Both the position numbers and the translations under genes were made by a program. Below the pieces are notes generated by a model that worked only from the letters and a program-made list of their open reading frames with translations, was not told the origin of the DNA and did not search any database. Shown piece after piece: positions 22,198 to 33,193 of a DNA stretch of 64,000 nt. The stretch lies in the NCBI GenBank assembly GCA_002179805.1, contig NAVB01000235.1, forward strand, positions 1-64,000, given 5' to 3'. Position 1 is the stretch's first letter. Every line of letters starts with the position of its first letter. The DNA comes from Acanthamoeba lenticulata. Lineage: Eukaryota; Discosea; Longamoebia; Acanthamoebidae.

Positions 22198-22281
<84 letters not shown>

Positions 22282-24534
22282 GCTCATCTTGGCTGTGCAG
22301 CACTCCACGTCGGCGGGAGCCATCCCGCTGGGCAAGTGCACGGTCCGAATCGTCGAGCAGCCGGAGGCGCGGGACAAGGAGGCCCAGGAGTTTTGCTTTG
22401 AGATCGTCACCAACTATCGGTAAGTACTTTCTTTTTTCTTTTCTTTTTTTTGAAAAAAAGTATAAATAATTTAAGATCCATTAGAAAATACAATTACTAA
22501 TTGGTGATGTGGCCTGTGCTTGGTAGGACGTATTGCCTCATGGCGGCGACAGAGAAGGAGCGCAACAAGTGGATGGCGGCCATCGAGGCCCAGATCAAGT
22601 CGGCCGGCAGCGTCGTGTTGGCACCCACGCAACAGCCGTCGGTGCTGGCAACGGCAGGCTCGGCGATCGTGACGGCCAAGAAGGGCTACCTCATCAAGCG
22701 CGGCAACATGGTCAAGAACTGGTGCGCCCACAGACCAGAATACACGACGTTGCCAAACAACAACAAGTTGTTGCTGACCACCAATGGCGATGCAGGAAGA
22801 AGCGATGGTTCGTGCTGAAGGACCACCTCTTGTTCTACTACAAGTCGCACACGGACCCGAGCCCCAAAGGCGAGGTCCCCATCCAGCACTGCTTCGTCCG
22901 CCGCTCCGCCCTCAAGTGCGTTTTGTTTCGTTTTCATTTCACACTTTTTTTGAAATATTTTTGAAAATGGTTTCTTAAAAATGAATTCTTTTCAACGCAC
23001 AGGGACGCGGAGACGCCGTACGTGTTTGAGCTGACGGTGGCCGAGCGCACGTTCGTGTTCTGCGCGCCGGACGAGGAGACGGTCAAGGCCTGGATGGACG
23101 CCATCAAGCGCTCCAAGAACGAGTGGTGGAAGACTGAGCAGGACCGCAAGGGCAAGTACCTCGAGCGCAAGCCCGCCGGCCTCCGCGAGACCACGTCCCC
23201 GAGCGCTCGCGCCAAGCTCACCGACGAGGAGACCGCCAAGGCATCTCACCCATCCATCCCTCCCAGGCAGCAGGCCAGGCCCTGCTGCGGTCAGCTGACG
23301 TGTCCTCTCCTTCATGTCGTCGTGCTCGTCGTGCTCGTCATTGTCGTCGTCGTCGTCGTGGTGGTGGAACAGCGCGCGTTGATCAAGCCGGAGCGCGAGG
23401 GCTTCCTGGTGAAGCAGGGCGCCAGCGTGCGCACGTGGAAGCGCCAATGGTGCGTCGTCTCCGAGGGCCGCCTCTACTACTTCAAGACCCCCAACGTACG
23501 TGCAATTTTTCCAGCGCGCGAGCTCCTCGCGAGCTCATCGCACTCACACACGGGCACACCACGCAGGACGATACGGCGGCGGGGTACGTGGCGCTGGAGG
23601 ACTCGGCCGTGGAGCGCTCGGCCATGGGCGGGTTCTGCCTGGAGATCGTCACGCGCGAGCGGCGCCACTTTTTCCGCGCGACCGACCGGGAGGACATGGA
23701 GGCCTGGATCGCCGCCATCCGCCACTCGGCCGCCATCCGAGTCGAGTCTGGGCCGGTACGTCATTGACGTCGTCATAGTCTTCATCATCGTCATCGTCGT
23801 CTTCATCGTCTTCCTTCTTGTCATTATCATCATGGAAGGCAGCTGACGGCCCAAATGCGCAGGAAAAGGGACTGGCGCCGCCGGCCGAGGGCTCGACGCG
23901 CAAGGTCGGCTGGCTGATGAAGATGGGCGTCAAGGTCAACAGCACCTGGTGCCGCCGCTGGATCATCATTCACGACAACCTCCTCTCCTACTATCGAACG
24001 CCACAAGTATCGTCTTCTTCGTCCTCCTCATCATGCTGGAGGCCAGCGGTTGCTGACGTGTCAGCGTGACGTGTGTGGTGTGCGAGGACAGGACGAGGAT
24101 CCCAATGGTGTGATCCCGCTCGAGAACAGCTCGATCCGGTTCGTGGAGGGCAAGCAGGGCAGCTTCGAGATATTCACGCAGTACCGAAAGTACTTCTTCA
24201 TGGCGCGCAACGAGATCGAGGCCAGCGAGTGGATCGAGGCCATCCAGCAGGCGCGCGTCTCCGCCTCCACAACGACCACCGGTGCTGAGCCCGAGGTTCG
24301 TTCACGCGTGTGTGGCGCGTGTGGCTCGTGTGTGCATGTGCGGCCTGACGTAACGGTACACTTGTGGTGTGCGGTTGGGGCCGAGCGCAGCAAAACGCGA
24401 TGATCGCGTCCTTCCGCCACCTGCACGAGGCCCTCGAGATGTTTGGCAGCGACGGCAGCTCCATTGCCATGCCCAAGGGCTCGCTCATACGGCCGCTCAG
24501 CCTGTCCAGCATCGTAGACCGTTCGGCGTCCTGA
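19384..24534 (+). CDS. RasGAP protein with four C-terminal PH domains
   Basis: A many-exon gene starting METEQTGG with a disordered Ser/Arg/Pro-rich N-terminus. The RasGAP domain is encoded at about 20364-21900. It has ALFR-type LFRQDSIATK, CFREIAWFL and the diagnostic FLRFLCPAILNPKGYGI; the arginine finger is probably in VVRLFHANG/TLFRQ context. It would speed GTP hydrolysis by Ras-like GTPases. Four PH domains follow: GYLKKKGEIS...KWMAAIE (22050-22600), GYLIKRGNMVKNW...WMDAIK (22680-23120), GFLVKQGASVRTW...WIAAIR (23395-23740) and GWLMKMGVKVNS...WIEAIQ (23905-24260). Each ends in the invariant PH Trp. They should bring the protein to phosphoinositide membranes. PH domains after the GAP, and four of them, differ from animal RASA/synaptojanin-type layouts. 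One intron near 22169 appears to use a GC donor and contains a GTGC microsatellite. Confidence 0.92.
22197..22280 (+). repeat. (GTGC)21 tetranucleotide microsatellite
   Basis: 84 bp of perfect GTGC repeat, 21 units, inside an intron in the first PH domain of the RasGAP gene. Every unit resembles a GTGCGT splice donor, so the true donor could be at CAG|GCACGG before the repeat or at its first unit. Confidence 0.95.
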
Positions 24535-25001
24535 CCCAGTCCGAGCTCCTGCCCTGCTGCCCCAATTTTGACTCCACGCCATTGGCTGACGAAGAATAAT
24601 AAAAATAATAAAATTTTGAGTTATTTTGTTTCGGTCTTGTTGTGGTTCGAACCCACACCCACTTTTTTGCTGCCTCTGCTGGGGGGCTGTGTGATGGCTG
24701 GTCGTGGAAATTTCCGTTCAACAACCCACTGCCCACAATGTTTTGGTTGGGACAGGTAAGGGGACGTGTCTGCGACCGTGGCTGCACCAGCCGGAGACCT
24801 CTTTCCGCGAGTCTTCCTGGAGGGCTCGCCTGTTGTGCTGGCGGTGGTTATTACAACATGTTTGTGGAAAGATACAAAAAGGCCAGCCCAAGGTGGGCTT
24901 TATCATCACTCCACACCAACAACAAACGCGCTCTAAACAAGCTCATCTCTTGACCTCATCAACAAAAGAGCTCTCAATCAACAGCAAGAGATCAAGAAAT
25001 C
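24535..25001. other. 3' end of RasGAP-PH gene and promoter of CBM49 lectin
   Basis: An AT-rich block at 24593-24630 (aataataaaaataataaaattt) fits a polyadenylation region. The last 130 bp before the lectin ATG are CA-rich with a TATA-like gatacaaaaagg near 24869. No gene is seen. Confidence 0.4.
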
Positions 25002-26309
25002 ATGAAGTACCTTGCCCTTCTGGCCATCTTTGCGGCCTTCTTCTGTGTCTCGGCCTTAGCCGACTGCAGCGTCAACATCAAGCAGACCCTTGGCAGCGCC
25101 TGGCAGCAGGACGGCAAGAACCTGTCCCAGTGGAATGTGGCCATCACGGCCGGCTCGGAGGCGGTCAAATCGCTCGAGCTCACCATCACCGGCGCCACCA
25201 TCAACCAGCTCTGGGAGCTGACCAACAAGTCCAACAACGTCTTCGCCCTGCCCGACTGGCGCCTCCAGAACGGCGGCATTCCGGCCGGCCAGACCCACCA
25301 GTTCGGCTACATTTGGCAGTCTTCCTCGCAGGCCACCATCGCCGTTTCAGCCATCAACTGCGGTGCCGCCGCCTCGGCTTCGCCTGCTGCGCCCTCGCCT
25401 TCGGCCTCTGCCGCCCCGGCCAGCCCGAGCGCCTCGCCCGCCGCGCCCTCGCCTTCCACTATCGTCTCCACTCCTCAGCCCAGCTCGGCTCCCGCGGGTT
25501 GCAGCGTGAAGGTGGCCCAGACCACGCGCACGAGCCAGGACGGCTCGTGGACCACGGGTGACTTCAAGTTCCAGATCTACGACCTCGTCTTCACCAACAA
25601 CGGCAACCAGCCCGCCACCGGCATCCAGTTCAGCGTCGCCCTGAACGCGAACCAGGAGATCTACCAGTTCTGGAATGTCGAGCGCCAGTCGGCCAACAGC
25701 AACGCCTTTAACGTGCCCACCTCGTGGGGTCCGCTCCAGATCGGCGCCACCCTCGGTGCTGGCTACATCGTCCGCTCGCCCGTCTCGGCTGGCAACATCG
25801 CCGCCCCCGCTGTGACCATCACCTCCACCACTTGCTCTGGCTCGTCCACCGCCGCTCCGTCGCCCTCGGCCGCCCCGGCCAGCCCGAGCGCCTCGCCCGC
25901 TGCTCCCTCGGCCTCGCCGTCGGCCAACCCGACCATCGTCGCCACGCCGCAGCCCAGCTCGGCCAACGGCTGCAGCGCCAGCGTGAGCATCGTCGCCCGC
26001 TCGGCCGCCTCGGGTGGCGTGTGGAACGACAACGGCAACACGTTCCAGATCTTTGACGTCTCGCTCCAGAACAAGGGCCAGCGCGCCATCAACGGCGGCG
26101 TGTTCACCTTTGGCCTCCAGTCCGGCGCCAGCATCAGCCAGTTCTGGGAGCTCAACCGCCAGGGCTCGAGCAACGCCTTCAACGTGGCCTTCAACTACGG
26201 CGCCCTCCAGGCCGGCGCCAGCCAGGGCTCCGGCATCATCGTCCAGGTGGCCGGTTCGAGCCCCGCTGCTCTGCCCAGCGTCACCCTCAGCTCGCTCGCC
26301 TGCCAGTAG
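25002..26309 (+). CDS. Secreted cellulose-binding lectin with three CBM49 domains (Luke(3)-like)
   Basis: An intronless gene of 435 residues. A signal peptide (MKYLALLAIFAAFFCVSALA) precedes three related modules of about 100 residues near 21-122, 164-285 and 325-435. Each starts with Cys (DCSVNIKQT, GCSVKVAQT, GCSASVSIV), has an exposed Trp (INQLWELTN, IYQFWNVER, ISQFWELNR) and ends with a Cys. The spacers are repeats of Ala, Ser and Pro (SPSASPAAPS). This is the architecture of the Luke lectins, abundant Acanthamoeba cyst-wall proteins whose CBM49 domains bind cellulose; Luke(3) forms have three modules. There is no enzyme domain. It is expected to be exported during encystation and deposited in the cyst wall. 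The biased GC-rich spacer creates a long open frame on the other strand, which I take to be a shadow. Confidence 0.93.
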   Translation: MKYLALLAIFAAFFCVSALADCSVNIKQTLGSAWQQDGKNLSQWNVAITAGSEAVKSLELTITGATINQLWELTNKSNNVFALPDWRLQNGGIPAGQTHQFGYIWQSSSQATIAVSAINCGAAASASPAAPSPSASAAPASPSASPAAPSPSTIVSTPQPSSAPAGCSVKVAQTTRTSQDGSWTTGDFKFQIYDLVFTNNGNQPATGIQFSVALNANQEIYQFWNVERQSANSNAFNVPTSWGPLQIGATLGAGYIVRSPVSAGNIAAPAVTITSTTCSGSSTAAPSPSAAPASPSASPAAPSASPSANPTIVATPQPSSANGCSASVSIVARSAASGGVWNDNGNTFQIFDVSLQNKGQRAINGGVFTFGLQSGASISQFWELNRQGSSNAFNVAFNYGALQAGASQGSGIIVQVAGSSPAALPSVTLSSLACQ

Positions 26310-26596
26310 ATATACCACATCTTTCCTCCTGTGAGGAGATAGCCTCCTCACCAACTTTCCTTTCCTTCTGTCCCTTTGTGCATCTGTTCTCTAATGAACA
26401 CGTAAAAACTCGAGATATTCTCCACTGGATGCCTCCTTCTTCACTTTGCCCCCCGATCTGAGGTTCCACGCGCCTATTGGTTGATGAAATTAAAACCACG
26501 CAAGGAAAATGATTTCCTGTTCATGCTCATGTTCCACGAAGGCGTATTTATTTTCTTTCGACTGTCGGACAGAAGGGCAAGAAGAAGGGTAGGAAA

Positions 26597-27027
26597 ATGG
26601 CGCACCATGGGTACATGCGGTACTCGGAGGAGGAGTCTGTTGCTGTGGCCGAGTGCAAGCCGTGCCCCTACAGCTCCTGCAAGCCACTCTACCTTGAAGT
26701 GACCGACGATGACGGTATCGCCTTTTGCTTCCATACCGGCCGCCACCATGACCTCACCCCACGAGTGGCGCCCAGGTTATCCCGAGCACATGTGCTGCTG
26801 TGCGGCTTGCTGGTGGTCCTCTTGGCGCTTGGGCAACTACGTGACGGGCCTCATGTGCACGTACGCCAAGACTTCTTTTACTTTTCCTCTTGGCCCCGAT
26901 AGCGGGGATATGACATGTTGCTCCAATTCATGCTCCCGCCTCTTCCCCTCTTCCTCCCCCACGCAGGCCATGGCACGAGTGGTGTGACTGGGACTGGTGC
27001 CTGTTGGACTGCTGCGGCCTCCAGTGA
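26597..27027 (+). CDS. Small Cys- and Trp-rich protein, family unknown
   Basis: Three exons (26597-26714, 26776-26860, 26967-27027) join in phase to 87 residues. I do not recognise a family. The N-terminal third contains CKPCPYSSC. The rest is dense in Cys and Trp (EHMCCCAACWWSSWRLG, then CTPWHEWCDWDWCLLDCCG). About 14 of 87 residues are Cys. There is no signal peptide. It could be a metal-binding protein, or a membrane-associated, palmitoylated protein of the PLAC8/CYSTM kind. The phase-correct junctions and the non-random Cys pattern support it being real; the unspliced alternative frames lose the pattern. Confidence 0.6.
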
Positions 27028-27191
27028 TCGGGTCGGGCCCCAAGCGAGGACAGCCAGAGCCGCAATGTACAGAGAGAACGAAAGAGAACTACAGGAGGGA
27101 AGCCACTGAAGAAGGTGTTTGGTTGTTGTGCTCACATGCGATTTTACTACAGCAGGAGGGTTCCTCTGCGACTCGTAGGACGTCCTCTGGC

Positions 27192-29727
27192 CTACTGGCC
27201 GTAGACAAACTGGCGGACGTCCTTCTCCAGGGCCAGAGTTTGCAGCACGGACGCGGCCGCGCGGGCCATGTCCTGCAGGCACACGGGGTCGATGTTGTCC
27301 AGCGTGTCGCAGGGCAGATGGTAGCACGTGTCCAGCTGGTCGTCATGCCCACGCAACAACATACATGAGACTGACGTCAGTCACGTCCACCACCGTCTCA
27401 ACCTCTCTCTCATGTACCTGCGCGTTGGCGAACCCGCCAAAGATGGCGCGCTGCTCCATCGTCTTGATCTCCGACGCGCCCGTGGCCAGTCCGCCTGTGG
27501 TGATGGAGGCCAACGAACGAAGTCAGCGAGTGAGCTGCCGAGGTGTGGACAATGCGCCGTCGCGCAAGGCCCCGTGTGTCAACGCACCGGCGGCGATGTT
27601 GGTGTAGGCGACGAACGGGTAGTAGTCCGACCCTCCCCCCATGCCGGTCAGCGCGTAGGGCTTCTTGAGGGTCTCGTTGAAGAACCGTTCGAACAGCTTC
27701 GTGATCACGAGGCTCCCGTTGCGCACCTGCATTTCACGTTTGCAAGAATAGAAAAAGAAACCATTAAATCATTTTAAAAAATAAAATAAAAACCATTTAT
27801 TCGTAAAGAAATAGGTAAAGAAGGAGAGACGTACGTTGGCGGGGGTGTCGTTGCCGTCGTGGATCTGTGGCACGTAGTTGGGCGAGCCCAGCATGTCAAA
27901 GTTGAGGTAGGCCACGATCTCCTGCTCCTTCTGCTCGCGCGCCCCACCCAACCCCCGCAGGATGATCACAGCGTGTGTCAGATGAAATGAAGAGAGGCAG
28001 AGGGAAGGGCCATCGAGAAAAGGATAGAAACGTACGGTAGTGTTGAGGATGCTGCGGACAAAGGCGCGCGAGCCGAGGAGGCCCAGCTCCTCAGCGCCCC
28101 ACCAGGCAAAGGTGACCTGGTTGACGGGCTCGATGCCCAGGCGCGCCATCTGGATGGCCAGCTCGAGCACCGACGACGAGCCGCTGCCGTTATCGTTTAT
28201 GCCGGGCCCCTCCGGGACCGAGTCTGGCGTGGGCCGCGTGCGGTGAGTAAAACAAATAATAAATATGTTTTTATAAATATTTGAAATAAATAAAAATAAA
28301 ATAAAATAGAGTCCGCGATCGTACCGAGATGAGCGCCGGCCATGACGACGTTCTTAGGGTCGCCCTTGGTGGTGGTGCAGAACACGTTGAAGGTCGGGTC
28401 GAGCGTGACCTGCGACCGGGACACCAGGTTGAGCTCGATCGGCCCTTGCTCTGTTTTCATCAAATAATAATAATAATTAGTATATCATTTTAAGAAGAAT
28501 AATAATAAAAAATAAAGATCACAGTTTGCATAGTACCGCGGAGGGACATGAGGGTGGTGGCCACAGAGTAGGAGACGCCAACTGAGGGGATGTTGACGAT
28601 CCGGTCGGCTGTCAAAGAACCAACGCCAGAAGTCAGAGGCCTCAAGGAGCAGATGTTTGTTTGTTGTGACCAACAAGAATCAGTGATGGGACGTACTGGG
28701 AACCCAGGTGGAGTCGAAGACGCGCGCGGCGGTGATGACGGTGGTCGAGTTGGGGTTGGCAAAGAGGATGCCCGCCGCCTGGGCGTCCTCGGCCAGGATG
28801 GCCTTGTTGTACAGCGTGCAGTTGCCGCCGCGCACGATGAGCGCGATCGTGCCGGGCTTGACCGACGCGTAGTCCGACGCGGCGCAGCCCAGGTTGGCCA
28901 CCACTGAGAGGTCGGCCCGGATGTCGTACGTCCCGTTGCCGCCGTAGCGAAGGTACAGGAAGTCGACGCCGTACTGGTAGGTCAGGGGCGTGAAGGCCGG
29001 CGACGAGGCGTTGGCGACTGGGATGGCCGTGAGGACGAGCTGCGGGGTGGCGAGCAGCTGGAAGACCGGGATGACAAAGGGCTGCGTGGTGACCTCGCAA
29101 AAGTCCTTCCCGACCACCTCCTGCAGCTGCTGGATGATGTAGGCCGCCGATTCGTTGTAACCGTTCCGCACCGACCGCGAGTTGACGGTGTTGTTGGTCA
29201 AGTTGTTGGCCTGAACACCACCGCACACGCGCGCACGTACGACGTGAGCGACTCGTGCAGGCACACGACAGATCAGCAGATGGTGGAAGTCACCGTGTCA
29301 AAAAGCTTGGCGAGGTGCTTCTGGATATTGGCCGCACTCACGCTCGAGTAGAGGTTGGTCGAACCCGGGGTGTTGTTGTTATTATTGTCGTCGTTGTTGT
29401 CCAGACCCACCGAAAGGGCCACGGCCAGCACCACGACGGCGACAATGGCGACTGCTACCACCTGTGCCCCAACAAATCAGCTGACCGTGGTCAAAAAATG
29501 TGGAGAGCGAGCGCACGATTGCGATGCCGATCCATAGCTTCCTCTGCTGCAGCTTGTACCACCAACTGTTGTGGAGAGCTAGATGCGGCCAGAATTGTGA
29601 GAATCTTATTCTGTCTAGATGAAATGAATTTGGGTTGGAATTCTGGAAATAAAGGAACTTACAGTCATAGACAATGGCCGACTCTTCTTCGTCGCGTCCA
29701 CGCACGAGGCCCGTCCTCTCGCCCCTC
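27192..29727 (-). CDS. Membrane-anchored M28 family metallopeptidase with PA domain
   Basis: Multiple exons, starting MRGERTGL at 29727 and ending with QFVYGQ. A cytoplasmic tail of about 40 residues precedes one transmembrane helix (VVAVAIVAVVVLAVALSVG), so it is a type II membrane protein. A protease-associated domain follows (FLYLRYGGNGTY, IVRGGNCTLYNKA). The peptidase domain has all zinc ligands of M28: the His of AGAHLDS (joined across an intron), Asp of GINDNGSG, Glu-Glu of WWGAEELG, Asp of NFDMLGS and His of CYHLPCDTLDN. The overall plan resembles plasma-membrane glutamate carboxypeptidase/aminopeptidases that trim extracellular or lysosomal peptides. Family-typical Asn glycosylation sites are present. 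Exons lie at about 29727-29660, 29590-29515, 29461-29282, 29212-28698 and further ones down to 27192. Confidence 0.92.
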
Positions 29728-29993
29728 ATGTTGCGGGTCTGGTCTGCAAGTGTTGTGTCTCGGCGAACGAAAAGAAATGGGCCAGCCAATTATTAATAGT
29801 TTTCAATTTCAAACATCCAAGCGCAAGCTGCCTGTTCATAGTTGACATAGTTTTCGCCACCCCAACCTTTCCTCTCCTTCTTCTGTTTGCGGCGACAAAG
29901 TGCCCTCGTCCGACTAATCGCTTCCGCGGTCGTCATCTTGCTCATATATGAAGAAGAAGAAGAAGGGGACAAGTAAGGTTCCCAAGGTGGGCT

Positions 29994-31514
29994 TCAATCC
30001 TTGTCCTTGTCTCCCGGGATCCAAAACACTAATCGGAAGTCGGACGACGCAGCCATCATGTACCTGGAAATGAACACGATCGGGTAAGGTTCATGACAAC
30101 CTCATCATGTTGATGACGCTCATGCAATAAAGGAGAAAGAAACAACGCATACCGTGGATTCCACTGGACGGCGCCCACGACGCCCGCGTGGCCTCGCCAC
30201 ACCGCGACCTGCTCGCCGCTCACCGTGTTCCACACGTGCACCGACCCGTCCTCGGATCCTGTGTGCGTCCCAGGCCGATCAGCATCAGCATCAGCATCAT
30301 CAGCGTCATGGGTCACCACGCCGCGGCCACGCACACCAGACGGCAGACACGCACCGGAGAGCACGTATTGCGCGTCGGGCGAGAACGAGGCCTCCAGCAC
30401 GGACTGGTGGTCGTTGATGCGCGTTGTGTACATTTGTTTCTGCTCCATTTCACGCGGGTAAGACGATCAACAAGAAGATCAGTGAGGAGGAGGAAGGAGG
30501 GAGAGGGGACCTTCTTGCCGGTGAAGGCGTCGATGAGGAAGATGGGGCTCTCGGTCGTGGGGAGCAAGATGTACTTGCCGTCGTTGCTGAACTTGATGCC
30601 CGTCCACTGCAGCGGCACCGGGTGCTCCACGGTAAACGTGGCGAACGGACCCTTCTCAAACGATCGCAGGTCGTAGAGTTTAATGGCATTGTTGGCGGTG
30701 GCCACAGCGAAAATAAGGCCCTGCGCGTCGTAGGCCACGCTCGCTCGTCCCGTCCGTCGAATGAGGCCCTGCACCACAGTTTATAGATGAACATGATGAA
30801 GGTCGATCATGGTGATGATAGTGGTGAAGATGGGAAATACCTGGCAAGCATTGGTGCGGAGGTCCCACAGGCGGACGGTGCTGTCGAGCGAGGCCGAGAG
30901 GAAGGTGTCGTCGACGGGCGACATAGCGAGCGATGTCACCCGGTCGCGATGGCCCTTGAAGTACCGCAGGTAGTGATTGTCGTGCAGCGACAAATACCGT
31001 AGTGTCTCTGTGCGCGAGTTGTCAGAATTGCACTGTCAAGGAAGCTTGATGGGATCCCAACACCACGTACCGTCCCACGAGTTCTTGGAGGCGCAGATGA
31101 CGGTGTTCTCGTTGTGCGTCCAGCGGATGAGGTCAACACCGTACTTCTTGCTCAGCACTGTTCTTGTCATCCTGGAGGGGAGGTGGATGCACGCGCCCGA
31201 GCGTGGTTGTGGTGAGCCCATGGGCGTGGCCAGCAGCTGCGTGCAACGAACGTACTTGCCAGACACGGCATTGTAGACGTGAATCGATTCATCGTCGCTG
31301 GCGGTAACGAGGTGCTCCCCCGTTTTGTAGAAATCTAGCGAATTGATTCTGGACGTCTGTGCATAGTGGCGCACGGGGAATGGTACGATTGAGCGGAGAA
31401 CGATTGGGCAAAAATGGACGGCCAACCACATCAAATTTGTAATATACGCACATTGTCCTTGAAGACCTTGCCCATGGCCATGGCATGCACGACATCATCG
31501 TCAATGCGCGCCAT
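29994..31514 (-). CDS. WDR82/Swd2-type WD40 protein (COMPASS subunit)
   Basis: About seven exons from MARIDDDVV at 31514 to PGDKDKD at 29994. It is a seven-bladed WD40 protein whose blades closely follow animal WDR82: [106 protein letters not shown] and [13 protein letters not shown]82 (yeast Swd2) links the SET1/COMPASS H3K4 methyltransferase and PNUTS/PP1 or termination factors to RNA polymerase II, so this is a nuclear housekeeping protein. It is divergent from the BioD-like gene with 166 bp between starts. Confidence 0.95.
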
Positions 31515-31680
31515 GAAGGTGTTAACTGTTGGATCTTGTTGGATCCAAGAGCGAACGAAAAGAAACTGAAAACAAAAGCAAAGAAAACGCTTAGTTAAGG
31601 GGACAGCTTACGTCGCGCCTTGCTGGCGCTCAAGGTGAGCTCTTGCTCGCTGCGTGTTCTGCAAACTGCAAACAACCACA

Positions 31681-33048
31681 ATGGAGGCAGCACCACCCGT
31701 CCCGGTCGAATCGCTCGTAACTCACGAGATCGGACCAAAGATGATTTTTGTGGCGGGTGATCGCGCCTCTGTGGGCAAGAGCACTGTCGCTCTCGGCCTC
31801 CTCGGCTCTCTTCTTCGCACCGTTCGTTGCTCCTCCAAAAAGCAAGATGCTGTTGCCAAACGCTCACGCGCGTTCGTTACAGGGTCTGTACAAGCCGGAA
31901 GAAATCGCCTACATCAAGCCCGCCACCCAATGCATCGACGTGCAGCTTGTGTCCAAGTACTGCCACTTGCATGGTTGCTGCTTCTCCGTCTGATTAACGC
32001 GCCGGGTAGTTGTGGGGAACATGCTGGCTTGCTGACTGCGACACGCTCCTCCAGGCATCGCGCACCGCGGCATAGGGCCGGTGGTGTTCTACACGGGCTT
32101 CACGCGCGAGTGCATCAATGGCGTGGGTCCATCGCCCAAGGAGCTGCTGGACAAGATCGAGGATGCCGTCAAAACCATCGCTAAGGGCAAGAAGGTGCCA
32201 TCTTTCCCGCTTGCGCCCCTCTTCAGGCCATATTGGCTCATCCTCGCTGGCTTTTCGCGTGTGTGCAGTTCGTTATCGTGGACGGCGTGGGCTATCCCTC
32301 GGTCGGCAGGTGCGTTGCCTCTAACAAAAGTTCAGCAAGTGCACCGCCGTATGTTTGTGCGCTCACCACCGCTCCTCCTGTGCGCTCAGTGTCGTCGGCG
32401 TGTCGAATGCTCAGATCGCTCAGCGCCTCAACATCCCCGTGCTCCTTGTGGGCCGAAGTGGTACGGCGCAAAAGCTTATAAGCTTGTCTGGTGGTGAGCT
32501 TGTGATATTGATGAATGGCGCCATCGGCGGTGATCATTGTCTAGGTGTGGGTGACGCGATCGATAGCTTTAACATCAACAAGGTCTACTTTGAGCACTTT
32601 GGCGTCCGCGTGCTGGGCGCAGTGTTCAACAAGGTGGAGGACCCCTTCGAGGATATCAAGGATCATGGTGCGTTTCTTATCTTCATGCACGGTTTCTTTT
32701 TGTTTGTTGTTCACATTGACGTCTCGTCGACCACCGCTCGCGACACAGTGACGCGCTACTTTGTACAGAACTATCCCGAGCTGACCGCCTATGGGTTCAT
32801 CCCGCTCGCGCAGCACCTTGGCCCCAAGGACGGTGTTAGGCGAGGTACGTGCTCCTCTCTCGCGCCCTGGGCAATACACACGTGAGTCTCACGCACGACT
32901 GCTGCATGCTCACACAGAGAAGGGCGCTTGCCAGCGCGAGACGCCGGTCACGCTTACGCTCGGCGACGAGGAAAAGGCGCGAGCGGAAGCCGTTATCGAG
33001 GCCTTTGTAGAGCACGTCAACGTCGTAAAGATCGTTGGTGACGTGTAA
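31681..33048 (+). CDS. BioD/CobQ-like P-loop ATPase-fold protein
   Basis: Exons from 31681 to 33048 encode a protein of roughly 300 residues. A deviant Walker A is near the N-terminus (MIFVAGDRASVGKSTVALG). Further blocks are YKPEEIAYIKPATQ (joined across introns), FVIVDGVGYPSVGS as the Walker B-like strand, IAQRLNIPVLLVGRSG, VRVLGAVFNKV and YGFIPLAQHLGPKD. The order KPxQ, then VDGxG, then PVLLVG, then GxIxN is that of dethiobiotin synthetase and the N-terminal domain of some phosphotransacetylases (AAA_26 class). Biotin-pathway function is not shown; the C-terminus lacks the acetyltransferase domain. It is probably an ATP-dependent ligase or a regulatory homologue. No targeting peptide is evident. 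Confidence 0.8.
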
Positions 33049-33193
33049 AAACTCCTTTCCATGAACTAGTGTTACAGCCCTAAGTTCTTTGCAACGTCAG
33101 CCCCACCAACACCTCAGCCGGGGACAGCGTGGACGACATGCTGATGGAGCGGTAAAGCTTTCAGGTCAATCGAAAAGCCGAACTGTTTAATGT

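Noticed and set aside
22115..22423. Frames reading VRACVRACVRAC through the GTGC array
   Set aside because: They arise from the tetranucleotide repeat inside an intron; splicing around it gives a continuous PH domain.
25347..26354. Long minus-strand open frame (335 codons) opposite the CBM49 lectin
   Set aside because: It mirrors the GC-rich, repetitive Ala/Ser/Pro codons of the lectin. The lectin has a signal peptide and three domains; the antisense frame has only low-complexity Gly/Arg/Ala.
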